Source: Tritrichomonas foetus
Lineage: Eukaryota; Parabasalia; Tritrichomonadida; Tritrichomonadidae
Assembly (NCBI GenBank): GCA_001839685.1
Contig: MLAK01000623.1
Location: 26,503 to 89,440 of the forward strand
Direction: 5' to 3'
DNA: 62,938 nucleotides
Under the pieces are notes generated by a model that saw nothing but the letters and a program-made list of their open reading frames with translations, ran no database searches and was not told the origin of the DNA. Made by a program: the position numbers and the translations under genes. Positions 10,081 through 20,109 of this stretch are shown piece by piece. Each line of letters begins with the position of its first letter. The stretch's first letter is position 1.

Positions 10081-11580
10081 ATGACACTTCAAAGCGACAC
10101 CAATCTTCGACTTGGAATTATAGCTGATGATGACAATTTTCAACAAGGTTTATTGAAACTCCAAGAACAAAATGGAAACGTTGTAATTTCTTTTTATCCA
10201 GAAATCGAATCGCCCAATCCTTCAATACGTGCAAAGAGAATTGCACAAATTCCGGATTACGTTTTCCACTTATGCGACTTCATAATGATTCGTCTCAATC
10301 CGAAAGACAAGCTGATTCTTTCGCTTGAAGCGCCTCGATCGAAATGCCAATTGAATTTTACAAACGAGCAAGACGTTGTTTTCTTTTTGCGCTTTGTTTC
10401 AAGTAACGTCAAATTGATTCATACAGATTGTAATCCATACGTTTACCTATTTGCACCAATTGATGACGATTACCCAAAAATATTTTCTTCAACGGTTCTT
10501 CCTCAAACGAAACCACACGCAAATTACGCAGTATTTAATCCAAATAATTACCCGAGCCTGTTTCTCCAAGCGGAAACTGACCAAAATATATTCTCAGAAG
10601 ATGATTTTCAAAAGTTGATAGATGAAGAAGGAAAACTGTCTTCTGAATTTCCACTAATTTTATATAATAAAAATATCGATAAATCGATATTAAACAAAAT
10701 CTGGGAAAACTTGGTGTTGCCAAATTTCACTTCAATGACAGCAGAGCAACAAAAAGAAACCAGAGAAGAAAATTATCAATCTTATCTTCAAATTAAACGA
10801 ATTTGGAAATCTGCAACTTCAAGACAATGGCATTACTTTGTTGATTTACGTGATCTTGTTCGAGACATTGAAAATGATCTTGAAAAGCATGATTTTCTAT
10901 TTTCTCATTTCGCGCATCCAAAATGTGTTCAAAAAGTTGCATTTGAAATTCTTTTGACTTTATCATACTGGAGATGGGACACAGCTTTATATGTAAATAA
11001 CCTTGTTGAATTTTTAATGCCAATTTTAAATGGATTCATAAAAGATGCCACAATTGACAAAATTTTGACTTTCAAAGATGAAGAAGTGTCAATTGATGAA
11101 ATTGAATCCCAAATTTTTTGGTGCTTCTTCAACTTCTATGAAAAGAATAACCTTTTTGATTCGGTTCATCCTGAAAAGCAGCCAATTATGACTACACTAC
11201 TGAATAATGTTGGGGATATAATAAATAACTATTTTCCTGACATTCGTCAAATTTTGGATCAGAAGCATGTTTTCTCTTTGGATTTCTTAATCGAAGATTG
11301 TCGAACATGGTTCACTCAAAGCTTCAATAAAGATGAGATTCAAAAATTATGGATATCTTGTCTCAGTTTTCCAGATATTGCCAGATTCTTCCAAACTTTT
11401 ATCGTTGCAATTATTTACTCACTTACACCGAAAATTGAAAAAATGTGTGTTTTGTCAACAAAGGAATTTGAAAGTGAATTTTCGAAGATCAAAAAAGACA
11501 ATTTTGATTTGAATCTCTTCCTTCGAAATGCCTTAGAGATACAAGAAATAATGATGACACCACCAAAGAATGCATTGTAA
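10081..11580 (+). CDS. Divergent TBC (Rab-GAP-like) domain protein lacking catalytic fingers
   Basis: 499 residues from ATG 10081; the 19 codons upstream open only through TTG. The C-terminal half fits a TBC domain: SRQWHYFVDLRDLVRDIEND, then LSYWRWDTALYVNNLVEFLMPIL, IESQIFWCFFNFYE, and FLIEDCRTWFTQSFNKDEIQ followed by LWISCLSFPDIARFFQTFI. The N-terminal half may be a divergent PH-like or TBC1D15-like region. Active TBC proteins use an arginine in IxxDxxR and a glutamine in YxQ. Here the first reads IENDLEK and the second YVNNL. It is therefore probably a non-catalytic Rab-binding protein or regulator of trafficking. The fold assignment is fairly secure; the partner is unknown. Confidence 0.7.
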   Translation: MTLQSDTNLRLGIIADDDNFQQGLLKLQEQNGNVVISFYPEIESPNPSIRAKRIAQIPDYVFHLCDFIMIRLNPKDKLILSLEAPRSKCQLNFTNEQDVVFFLRFVSSNVKLIHTDCNPYVYLFAPIDDDYPKIFSSTVLPQTKPHANYAVFNPNNYPSLFLQAETDQNIFSEDDFQKLIDEEGKLSSEFPLILYNKNIDKSILNKIWENLVLPNFTSMTAEQQKETREENYQSYLQIKRIWKSATSRQWHYFVDLRDLVRDIENDLEKHDFLFSHFAHPKCVQKVAFEILLTLSYWRWDTALYVNNLVEFLMPILNGFIKDATIDKILTFKDEEVSIDEIESQIFWCFFNFYEKNNLFDSVHPEKQPIMTTLLNNVGDIINNYFPDIRQILDQKHVFSLDFLIEDCRTWFTQSFNKDEIQKLWISCLSFPDIARFFQTFIVAIIYSLTPKIEKMCVLSTKEFESEFSKIKKDNFDLNLFLRNALEIQEIMMTPPKNAL

Positions 11581-11817
11581 ATATTATTATATTTTTTATT
11601 CTTTAATAAAAATTATACGCCGCTGTACTTATCTTTTTTTTCCTCTTGTTTTAACTATTTATCTGATTTTTCTGTCATTTCATTCAAAAAAAAAAAATTA
11701 TCAAAGTTTGAATCCATGTTGATAATATTATAAAAAATAATATGTGTTGTTATAGTTGTTTATTATGAACTTATTTAAATCAAATAAAATAAAATATAAA
11801 ATAATAGTTTGTTTTCT

Positions 11818-14800
11818 TCAAATAAATCCAAACGAGTTACATTCTTGAATAGCAAACATTAATTTCTGGTTAAGGTCAGCTTCACTATCGTATTCGGGCA
11901 AGTCCAATGTATTGAAACATGTATGTGCTGCAGGAAGCCTTTCTTTTCCACCGCCAGGTGCAATTGTGATAGGCTGATTCATATCTTTGAATGCTTTAAA
12001 TCCATTAATAGGAACTTGTGAAGATCCAGTAATGAAAAGTAGCAATTTGGCTAAATTTTCATTGTCCCATTTACTGATTGCATCAAAGAAGAACTTAATC
12101 ACAGGATGATCAGCTGTATATGGTCTTTGTAATTCTGTATACTTTTGAAGGTCAGCGACATCAATTTCAGGAATTCCACAAATAAGCAAATCAAGTTCAT
12201 TTGGTGAAAATCTTCGAATTTCTTCAGGTGGAATTAAAGTATTGAATCCTTCACAGAATGCGCGAACTTGTGAAGAAATTGCGCCCTTTAATCTATGGTC
12301 GACCATTAAAGAAACAAATTCATCTTTATTTTCATTGGTTAACTTAATATTTGATCCATTTGGCTTCAAATCTATTGTTTTATGCTGTCCTAAATCATCA
12401 ACATCTGCAGTAAAGTACATTTCAAGTGGTTCGACATCATTTTGTAGCATCCATTGTAAGGACTGATGAAGGGATTCATCAACATCTTCAACATCTCGAA
12501 GTGAAACAGGTGTTTGAAGGATATGTTTGCAGAATGATGTAGTTAGGTGAGCATCAAGGTTAACACCATCAATTAAAGCACGCGCAATAATAAGTCCTGC
12601 AAACCTAAAGTATTCAATGTGATCATTATTTACATAAGATGATGGATTTGGTTGATTACTTCTCTTGTTAGCAGATGGAATGAAAAGCGCATAGTTTGGA
12701 TTAAACATTTCTTTAACAAGTTGAGTAAACCAATCTCTTCGTAAACCACCTGCATCGTAGCCGGCTTCACCAATGAATTTAACATGAATATTCTTTAGTA
12801 AATCTCTTGGTTTGCAATTATGAAGCCTTAAGAACGAGTCAGTTAAAATGTTTTGTCTACGAATTACAAGATCAAGGTTTCCTGATGAAATTATTTCACT
12901 CATTGAATCATGGAAGAAGGCAACACGAACACTAAAGTCTGTTAATTCAGGATATTCCAAAAGGAACTTAAATTCATGCTTTAGTCTGTGTGGATCACGT
13001 TGAATGATATTATTGATCATCTTTCTGTGTTCTTCAAAGACTTTCCAAAATTCTGGAGCTTGTTGTAAAATAGAAGGAGGAATTGTCATTGATTTAGGCC
13101 TTGGATGGTGTGGATCAAAAGTTATTGAATCAGAAAGCCTGATCGACTGTGACCTGTTTCGATGTGGTGCAAGAACGTTGAACAAATGGCCAATTAACCC
13201 GAGAGAACATTTGTGGTAGTTACTTAAAAGTTGCTGTAACAAATTAAGCATTTGTGGTTGACGAGCAGTAGCAACAATTGGGAATCTTTTCAGGAATTCA
13301 GATATTTCAGATGAGCTTTGTCCTGGCTTATAATTCACAATTGCACGATCAAACGCATTTTGTACGTAGATCATTACATTTTCGCGTTTTTGATCATTTA
13401 ATTTGGCACATAAATCAAGTGCAGATGGGATGATTTTTTGATTTCCACATAAGAACATGAATCCAATTAAATGTACAACACGATTTGGTATTTCATCACC
13501 AAGTTGACTAAATAAATTAGCAGCAGCTACAAGGAAGGAACTTTGAATACGATTTTCCGGGGCGCAAACAACATCTAAGACTGAAGGTGCGCAAATATCT
13601 GGGAAGTTCGCTTTGAAATCTTGACTCTTTGACATTACAAGTAAAACTTTAAGAAGATGTCTCAGGCTAGCTTGGTTTGCTGCCAAAAGATGTTGTGAAA
13701 TGTATTCAAGAAGGCTTAGCATTGCAGTTCCATTCTTACTCAATTCAGAAAATACGGTAAATAACGATGGCATATATTCTTCTTTCTTAGAATTTTCAAT
13801 AATACGTGTTAAATCTTCATATAAAGTTGGTTGACAGAACAACAACAAAGTTGCATCGTCTGATTGGAGTTCGTCTTCAACACCATTCAATTGATTCAAG
13901 TCTGTTAAAACTTGCGTCAAAATTGCATAGTGTTCTGGAAGCACAAGTAAAGAGGAAGGACGTTTAAGCCAATTACAAACCCAAGTTGGCTGTGAAACTA
14001 GAACTCGTTCCATTGCAGAAGTAAGTTGTGGTACTTGTGGAAGGTGATGATGTAAAATTGTTGATTGAAGCTTTAATGGTAATAATTGGAATGCTTCTCG
14101 ATCGGTACCTGCAGGAAGTGGACCATCATATGGCTTTTGTGAATTTTTAGCAAAATCATGCAATTTGTCTAATCTACCTTGTGGTTGTCTGTGTGGCATA
14201 TTTCGGTATTTATCATAAGCGATTCTATCTAAGAATTTTTCGCAAGCTGACGCAACATGATTTGGCAATAAAAGGAAAGAAAATGGCATTTTTCTTGTAA
14301 CAGTTGGCAAAATGGTAATGGTGTTGTCAAAAGTGACTTGGAATGGATTTTCAATATTTTGAAGTTCATCAGCTGTAACTGCCATACTTTGAGTAAATTG
14401 ATTTAATGATCGATAAAACATAGAAGTAATTGAGAAAATATTCATGAACAAATTTTCCTTAACAAGGTTACTTTCTCGTTCCCTTTCCAAAACTTCAGTG
14501 ATTAATTCGGGCCAGTTGTATTTCATCATTAATGCTGTTAAAACATGTTGGATGGACTTTGTACAATAAAGAGATCGTAAAATTAACAATAAGCCCAAAA
14601 GTTGATTATCAGAAAATGTGCTAAAATTATCGAAAAAGAATGTAGCAAAAGCATCTAAAATAATTGGTGAAAATAAAGCAAATGTAATGAAACTTAATGC
14701 TGCAAAGACTGAATAAGATGTGGTTGGAACAAAATCATTGCTAGCAGTTAAAACACTTCCCAGTGAATCAAAAGTTGCTAAAACAACATCAAAAATACGC

Positions 14801-17760
14801 TGTGGATTTTGATTGAATAAGAATGGGAAACCATTGGCAAGGCATTTCAACCAAACAAATGCTTGGTATGAAGAATTTTCGGCAGCAATATCAAGTAGTT
14901 TATTTACAATTGAAAGACTGTAATCAGAAAGTGGTGCCATTGGATCAGGATTCGCTTTTAAGATAAATGTGGTTGTACCTGGTGGCATTACATAAACCTT
15001 ATGAAGGGCATTAATCATTGTGTCACCATAAATAACAAATTCGTGATAAAACATATGCATCATCAGATCTGCAGTGAAACTAAACTTATCTGGAATTTTT
15101 TCAAGTAAGAATAAAATATGATTTGTTTTTGTATCTTCATCCATAACTTTCTTAGTTAAAATATCAAGTAATATATTTGATTCCTCGGGATGTGGAACAT
15201 TAATAAGGAGAGGTAGAAGAATATCGAAAGATATTTCTTCAACCGGAATCTTTTTAAGCACAGAAATTTTTATACTGTCTTGAATTGGCTGGTCAATGAA
15301 TTCAAGAAGTTCTTTATTCAATGAATTTTCTTGCATGAATTTGCATATACTTGAACATTCAGTCCATTTTTCATTTTCAATTGACAATTTAAGAGCATTA
15401 ATTAAGGGTTCTGTATTTTCGATTTTATCAAGCTTTGGAAATGCTCTGCAACATTGTTCAAGGAATCTGATAGTATTAGTCACTTTTGCAGGATCAGCTA
15501 CTTGAATTGCTTCTAATACAGTTTTCTGGATTTTTTCTTTATTAAAAAGAGATAGGTTCAAAGGAGTTTTTTCACAAGCTTCCATAACAAGTTCAGCATT
15601 CGAAAAAAGGTAAGCGAAAAGCTCTTCTTGATATTTAGTAAATAATCCAATAATATCTTCACTTATCTGAGTTCGATGTGCTAATTGACGACGCATTTCA
15701 TGAAAATCAATAGAATCGGATGGCTCTACAGAAACTTGATGAATTAGGCGAATAAGTGATTTCTTGTCGGCAGGATATTCATCACGAAGAAGTAAAGGAA
15801 TTAATTGGTTGAGAATATTTGCTTGTAATTTACATCCCGCGCGACTTATTGAGAATTTTCTCAAGAAAAGGACAAGATTATTTAAAGACACTGTAATAAT
15901 TGGTGAATTATTATTAGCTGAGTATTCAAAAGATTTGTTCTTAAGTTCGAAAATTCCATCTTGTTTGAAAAGTGATATAATTGCCTTTAAAGTATATGCA
16001 GAATCATTATTATTGACAAATTCACAAATAATGCAAATAAATGGCAATAAATTTTCTTTTGTTAAGCCATTCACTTTAATTGCTGGCTCTTCATTTCGTT
16101 GTCGATGAGCAAGTTCAGCAGTTGAGAAAACAAGTGCGCATGCAATAAATGAAAGTGCAGGATCATCCATTTTGTCAACATCAAAGAAAGAAGAATCACC
16201 AGAATTTCTTTCTTTACTAATATATTCGAAAATTTGATGAAAAGACTCGTCAGTTTGTGGTAAAATGTCAACTTCTGTGATTTGTGGTCTCTTTCTCATA
16301 GATTTACAAATTGCTGCGTATCCAAGCATTAATAAAGGTGATTTTTTCTCCATAAGTAGGTCATAAACAGCTTTTTGGTTATAAATAATACTCCAGAAAA
16401 GTGGAAGAGGAGCTGTAGTTAAATGTGATAAGATTTTCTTGGTATTTTCTTCAGAAGCGTAAGATGAAAAATAATCGCCTGAAAAAGAAGTCATTAAACG
16501 AGAAAGGAAAAGAAGAGCTTGTTGTTTTGGTGGGAAATCGGCTAAAATAATTGAATCAAGAATATCTGAGATATTATCGCGAATGTTGGCTTGGAAACAT
16601 TGTGCAAATTGTGAAAAAGTCTTTCGTTGAATTTGTTCATTCTCAGGAAAGACAGAAATCAAATGAATCCAAAACTCTACTGTTGCTAGAGTTGGGTTCA
16701 CCAATTCGTTTGATAAAACGTATTCGTAGACATGAAAATCAGAAGTTTCCATTAATGCTTGAGATAAAATTGCTTCTGGAATTTGTGATGCTTTTGGCAT
16801 GATTTTCAAAGCAAATGTTGGATCTGGAAATTCTTTGATTTCTGAGGCTATATGATCTGGTAATCTGAAATCGAACGTTTTCAAAAATGCCCAGATTTCT
16901 GATGTTAAATCATTAGCTTTAAGTGGCTCAAGAATTTTCTGAATGTTAGTCAAATTACCATTCAATGAAATGCATCGATTAATTAATTCTAAATTTAATT
17001 CAGCTGATTTTCGTTTTATGCATGATTCTTCTAATGTTTTCAAATTGTTTGTGAAAAATTCATCTTTCAAATTCTTAATGGTTATTAATAATTCATCATT
17101 CGATAAAAGTGAAAGAAACAACACGTTGGAATTTAATTCTTCTGGTAAACTTCTAAAAAGATCATTTTTGTATATATTTGAAATTAAAATGCTTGTTAAT
17201 TTGTTTGTTCGAAGAAGTTTATTTGTAAAAACAAATGGTGAAAAATCAACAACAATTTGATCAGTTAATTTCGAAGATAAAAGCAAGTTAAAAACGAGAT
17301 TAATTTCACAGCTTGCTGGAATTTCATAGCCGAATAATTTCATTGAAGATGCCTCAGAATTTTGAAGCTGAGGAAGGATTTGTGATAAGGATTCGCTAAC
17401 AAATGAATGGTAATCTGGAAGTTGTGGAACTGGGTCATGTTGAAGGAGCTCAGCGAGAACTTGAGCAGTTACGATTATATGATTTTCGTTCTTTTTACAA
17501 TTTTCGAAAAACTGAATAAAGGTATTCGAAAGTTGAGAAGGATAATGCGAAAAGCACGCTGATATAAGAGAAAAAAGATCAAAAGCTGCTTCTTTGGGTA
17601 TTTCTTTGTCGAGATAAGAAATTGCTTCATTTAATAAATCTTGAACTTCTTCTTCTGATGGAGGATCAATGCTAATATCGATTAAAGATTGTCGAATTCG
17701 GTCGACAACTGTCGAATTTTCGAACATTACTGAAGATTCAAAAAGAAGAGAACGTTCCAT
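11818..17760 (-). CDS. Large HECT-type E3 ubiquitin ligase
   Basis: 1980 residues from ATG 17760; the longer reading upstream starts at TTG. The first about 1600 residues are helical solenoid without zinc fingers or ankyrin repeats that I can see. The C-terminal 370 residues are a complete HECT domain: VKFIGEAGYDAGGLRRDWFT, then YFRFAGLIIARALIDGVNLD, DRLKGA-type sequence (DHRLKGAISSQVRAFCEGF), LLLFITGSSQVPINGF and the catalytic block LPAAHTCFNTLDLPEY with Cys1948. HECT ligases take ubiquitin from E2 onto this cysteine. The architecture resembles HUWE1/UPL1 or Tom1, but the long N-terminus is too diverged to assign. It is divergently transcribed from the SAPS gene at 17937. Confidence 0.93.
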   Translation of the reverse strand: MERSLLFESSVMFENSTVVDRIRQSLIDISIDPPSEEEVQDLLNEAISYLDKEIPKEAAFDLFSLISACFSHYPSQLSNTFIQFFENCKKNENHIIVTAQVLAELLQHDPVPQLPDYHSFVSESLSQILPQLQNSEASSMKLFGYEIPASCEINLVFNLLLSSKLTDQIVVDFSPFVFTNKLLRTNKLTSILISNIYKNDLFRSLPEELNSNVLFLSLLSNDELLITIKNLKDEFFTNNLKTLEESCIKRKSAELNLELINRCISLNGNLTNIQKILEPLKANDLTSEIWAFLKTFDFRLPDHIASEIKEFPDPTFALKIMPKASQIPEAILSQALMETSDFHVYEYVLSNELVNPTLATVEFWIHLISVFPENEQIQRKTFSQFAQCFQANIRDNISDILDSIILADFPPKQQALLFLSRLMTSFSGDYFSSYASEENTKKILSHLTTAPLPLFWSIIYNQKAVYDLLMEKKSPLLMLGYAAICKSMRKRPQITEVDILPQTDESFHQIFEYISKERNSGDSSFFDVDKMDDPALSFIACALVFSTAELAHRQRNEEPAIKVNGLTKENLLPFICIICEFVNNNDSAYTLKAIISLFKQDGIFELKNKSFEYSANNNSPIITVSLNNLVLFLRKFSISRAGCKLQANILNQLIPLLLRDEYPADKKSLIRLIHQVSVEPSDSIDFHEMRRQLAHRTQISEDIIGLFTKYQEELFAYLFSNAELVMEACEKTPLNLSLFNKEKIQKTVLEAIQVADPAKVTNTIRFLEQCCRAFPKLDKIENTEPLINALKLSIENEKWTECSSICKFMQENSLNKELLEFIDQPIQDSIKISVLKKIPVEEISFDILLPLLINVPHPEESNILLDILTKKVMDEDTKTNHILFLLEKIPDKFSFTADLMMHMFYHEFVIYGDTMINALHKVYVMPPGTTTFILKANPDPMAPLSDYSLSIVNKLLDIAAENSSYQAFVWLKCLANGFPFLFNQNPQRIFDVVLATFDSLGSVLTASNDFVPTTSYSVFAALSFITFALFSPIILDAFATFFFDNFSTFSDNQLLGLLLILRSLYCTKSIQHVLTALMMKYNWPELITEVLERERESNLVKENLFMNIFSITSMFYRSLNQFTQSMAVTADELQNIENPFQVTFDNTITILPTVTRKMPFSFLLLPNHVASACEKFLDRIAYDKYRNMPHRQPQGRLDKLHDFAKNSQKPYDGPLPAGTDREAFQLLPLKLQSTILHHHLPQVPQLTSAMERVLVSQPTWVCNWLKRPSSLLVLPEHYAILTQVLTDLNQLNGVEDELQSDDATLLLFCQPTLYEDLTRIIENSKKEEYMPSLFTVFSELSKNGTAMLSLLEYISQHLLAANQASLRHLLKVLLVMSKSQDFKANFPDICAPSVLDVVCAPENRIQSSFLVAAANLFSQLGDEIPNRVVHLIGFMFLCGNQKIIPSALDLCAKLNDQKRENVMIYVQNAFDRAIVNYKPGQSSSEISEFLKRFPIVATARQPQMLNLLQQLLSNYHKCSLGLIGHLFNVLAPHRNRSQSIRLSDSITFDPHHPRPKSMTIPPSILQQAPEFWKVFEEHRKMINNIIQRDPHRLKHEFKFLLEYPELTDFSVRVAFFHDSMSEIISSGNLDLVIRRQNILTDSFLRLHNCKPRDLLKNIHVKFIGEAGYDAGGLRRDWFTQLVKEMFNPNYALFIPSANKRSNQPNPSSYVNNDHIEYFRFAGLIIARALIDGVNLDAHLTTSFCKHILQTPVSLRDVEDVDESLHQSLQWMLQNDVEPLEMYFTADVDDLGQHKTIDLKPNGSNIKLTNENKDEFVSLMVDHRLKGAISSQVRAFCEGFNTLIPPEEIRRFSPNELDLLICGIPEIDVADLQKYTELQRPYTADHPVIKFFFDAISKWDNENLAKLLLFITGSSQVPINGFKAFKDMNQPITIAPGGGKERLPAAHTCFNTLDLPEYDSEADLNQKLMFAIQECNSFGFI

Positions 17761-17828
17761 ATCAAAAATAAATTTCTTTAGAAAAGAGACCAACTTACCA
17801 AACTTTCAAATAATCGAGTAATAATCAC

Positions 17829-17898
17829 AACTTTTTAGATGCTTAAATAGTCAGATGATCTAATTTGTGATAAAGTGTACATATTCATTTAAAAAGTT
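17829..17898. promoter_or_regulatory. Divergent promoter region with paired AAAAAGTT motifs
   Basis: Between the HECT gene (start 17760, reverse) and the SAPS gene (start 17937, forward) lie two copies of the octamer, each pointing to its own gene: AACTTTTT at 17829-17836 and AAAAAGTT at 17891-17898. An initiator-like TCATAT follows at 17919, shortly before the forward ATG. The mirror arrangement suggests a shared bidirectional promoter. This is inference from position and repetition. Confidence 0.35.
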
Positions 17899-17936
17899 TG
17901 GCAAATTTGTAAGATTTGTCATATTCTATATATTCG

Positions 17937-19802
17937 ATGGCAGAATCACCTCCGCTCGAAGAGCTTATAATCACATCTAATTTCCCAACCATGTTTAATA
18001 AAGTTCCACCTGATGATGAAAAACTAAATGTTCTCATTGATTATGCTTTATTTGGAAAGGAACCAGAAGAAAAGTATAAAAATTTAAATCTTAGAAAACA
18101 AATACATAATAATTCATGTCATGCCATAATTAATGCAATTTCAATACATTATAAAATTATTGAAAAAACTCTCAATGAAAAATTACTTTTATTTTTCCAG
18201 AAAGATGCTGGTAAATATAATATATTAACCAGAAATTGTTATTTTGCTGGACATTTTCAATTGATATTTTCAAAACTGATTGAATATAAACTTGTAAATG
18301 AAAATTATCCGTATTTAGATGAATTATTTGATTTTTTAATAAATAATTCAGATATTTCTGCTTACAAGCACATTTTGATAGATCTTTTACAAGAAAGCCG
18401 CGATGATTTCCAAGAAAAAAATAAAATTCTTTTAATCAAAATGATGACAACCTCTGCTAAATTTGTTGCATATTTTCATAATAATTTATTACAATCTGAT
18501 GAAACACCAGAATTAATTCATGAAGCTTCAAAAGACATTATTCCTTTGGAAACGCAGCCATATAATATTCAAAATAAACATATAAAATTATCTCAAAATT
18601 TGTTCAAAAACAATAATCTTTATTATAAAAAAGAAAAATATGAAAAATTATTTAAAAATCATTGTGAAGAGCTATTTGGTAAAGATTTTAAATTTGATGA
18701 ATGTAAGCAAATTAGTCAAATCCAGATATATTTTTTGCTTTCTGCAATTAGTACAGCACTTTATGAAAATACTATTCATTTGCTTTCAATTATTCGTGAC
18801 AATGAAGAAATCATCAAACTTTTCTTTTTTTGTGGTGTTTACAGTAATTTGATTGATGCAATTTCTTATAAATGTTTTCAAGTATTGTATTTTGTTTATT
18901 ATGGTGATGATATTGCAGTATCAGATACAGAAGATGAGTCGGTTAAGCCTTTACCATATGATCATAAACTATATAATATATTAAATAAATATGCAGATGC
19001 TTTTTACTTTAATCCTGAAGAAATGACATATCAAATGGTTCATGCTTTCCCTCTATTTTGGAATAATCGTTATAATGTAGATAGCTATACTTTAACTGAT
19101 GATGAAGAGCAAGAAATTGATATTCGAAATTATTATCCAGAAAACAGCCATCCTAAAACAACGTATAAAAGAAGTCCAGGTGAAACGCCTTTCGAAATGT
19201 TTCTTCCATATTTAATTTCAGAACCACCATTATGTACAAGATTAATATTTGATTCAATGCAAATAATAACTCGTTTATTAAAAGAAAGGAATCAAATAAT
19301 TGATGGAAAAGATGTCAAATCTAGAAGTCGAATTGTTCAAATCGATTCAATTATATTTGAATTGTTTCGTCATCCTTTTGTTTATCCAATCGGCTCAAAT
19401 AATCCTGGAAAAGCAAAAAAATCATTTATTGACACTATTCCTGATGTTTTGGTCAAAAGGACGAAAATCAAAGAAGAAGATTCATCAGCACCAATAAGAA
19501 TCCAGCTAAATGGATTTTTGTACGAACTTTTGAGGTGGTATAACTATGATGATACAATAAATGAATGGAAACTCATTAATAAATCTTCGTTCTTTACAAT
19601 GAAAAGTAACTCTGGAAAAATAACACCAATATCGAAAAGCTTTTCGTCACATCCAATCTTTAAAAAAATTCCACTATATGTATCTATGATTTTTCACGAT
19701 AGCAAAGATCCTGAATCTCAGCCATCTCTTAATTTCAGCTTAACCCTAACAAAAACATCATTACGTCCAGGAAAAGTAGATGAGTTTGATGATAAGATAT
19801 AG
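17937..19802 (+). CDS. SAPS-domain protein, PP6/Sit4 phosphatase regulatory subunit-like
   Basis: 621 residues from ATG 17937; the upstream codons open only through TTG. The N-terminal 300 residues fit the SAPS (Sit4-associated protein/PPP6R) pattern: an alpha-solenoid beginning PPDDEKLNVLIDYALFGKEP, then HNNSCHAIINAISIHYKIIE, NCYFAGHFQLIFSKLIEYKL and ISAYKHILIDLLQES. In SAPS proteins these correspond to the blocks following the LLDEEEV..E core and LANFFSKV. A low-complexity middle and a C-terminal part with charged segments follow. SAPS proteins scaffold the PP6-type catalytic subunit. Identification is by pattern and could be wrong if this is another solenoid family. Confidence 0.55.
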   Translation: MAESPPLEELIITSNFPTMFNKVPPDDEKLNVLIDYALFGKEPEEKYKNLNLRKQIHNNSCHAIINAISIHYKIIEKTLNEKLLLFFQKDAGKYNILTRNCYFAGHFQLIFSKLIEYKLVNENYPYLDELFDFLINNSDISAYKHILIDLLQESRDDFQEKNKILLIKMMTTSAKFVAYFHNNLLQSDETPELIHEASKDIIPLETQPYNIQNKHIKLSQNLFKNNNLYYKKEKYEKLFKNHCEELFGKDFKFDECKQISQIQIYFLLSAISTALYENTIHLLSIIRDNEEIIKLFFFCGVYSNLIDAISYKCFQVLYFVYYGDDIAVSDTEDESVKPLPYDHKLYNILNKYADAFYFNPEEMTYQMVHAFPLFWNNRYNVDSYTLTDDEEQEIDIRNYYPENSHPKTTYKRSPGETPFEMFLPYLISEPPLCTRLIFDSMQIITRLLKERNQIIDGKDVKSRSRIVQIDSIIFELFRHPFVYPIGSNNPGKAKKSFIDTIPDVLVKRTKIKEEDSSAPIRIQLNGFLYELLRWYNYDDTINEWKLINKSSFFTMKSNSGKITPISKSFSSHPIFKKIPLYVSMIFHDSKDPESQPSLNFSLTLTKTSLRPGKVDEFDDKI

Positions 19803-20109
19803 TATATTAACTTGGTATTACTCATTAAGAATCCTTTTTATATTTTGTAGGTATATAAATATTAGTTTGATTTTTTTTTTTTTTTTTTTTTTTTTGAATC
19901 AAGATATAGTCTTTAATTAAGGTGTGCCATTCATACAAGTATGACCCACAATAAAATAATGACTTTTCATAAATACTATTAAATACATATTGTTAATGAT
20001 AAAAACTTTCGAGAAAAAAATCTTTTGAAATCAAACGAGATAAAAAATTGATCAAAAAGACAAATAAAAAGGGAACTTTTTGTAAAAGAAAGGTCTTTAT
20101 TCTGCTAAT
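19803..20109. other. Intergenic spacer with a 25-T tract
   Basis: The spacer lies between converging gene ends. It holds an uninterrupted run of 25 T at 19871-19895, the longest homopolymer in the window. No ORF or RNA gene is visible. The tract could serve 3' end formation or be nucleosome-excluding sequence. Confidence 0.7.
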
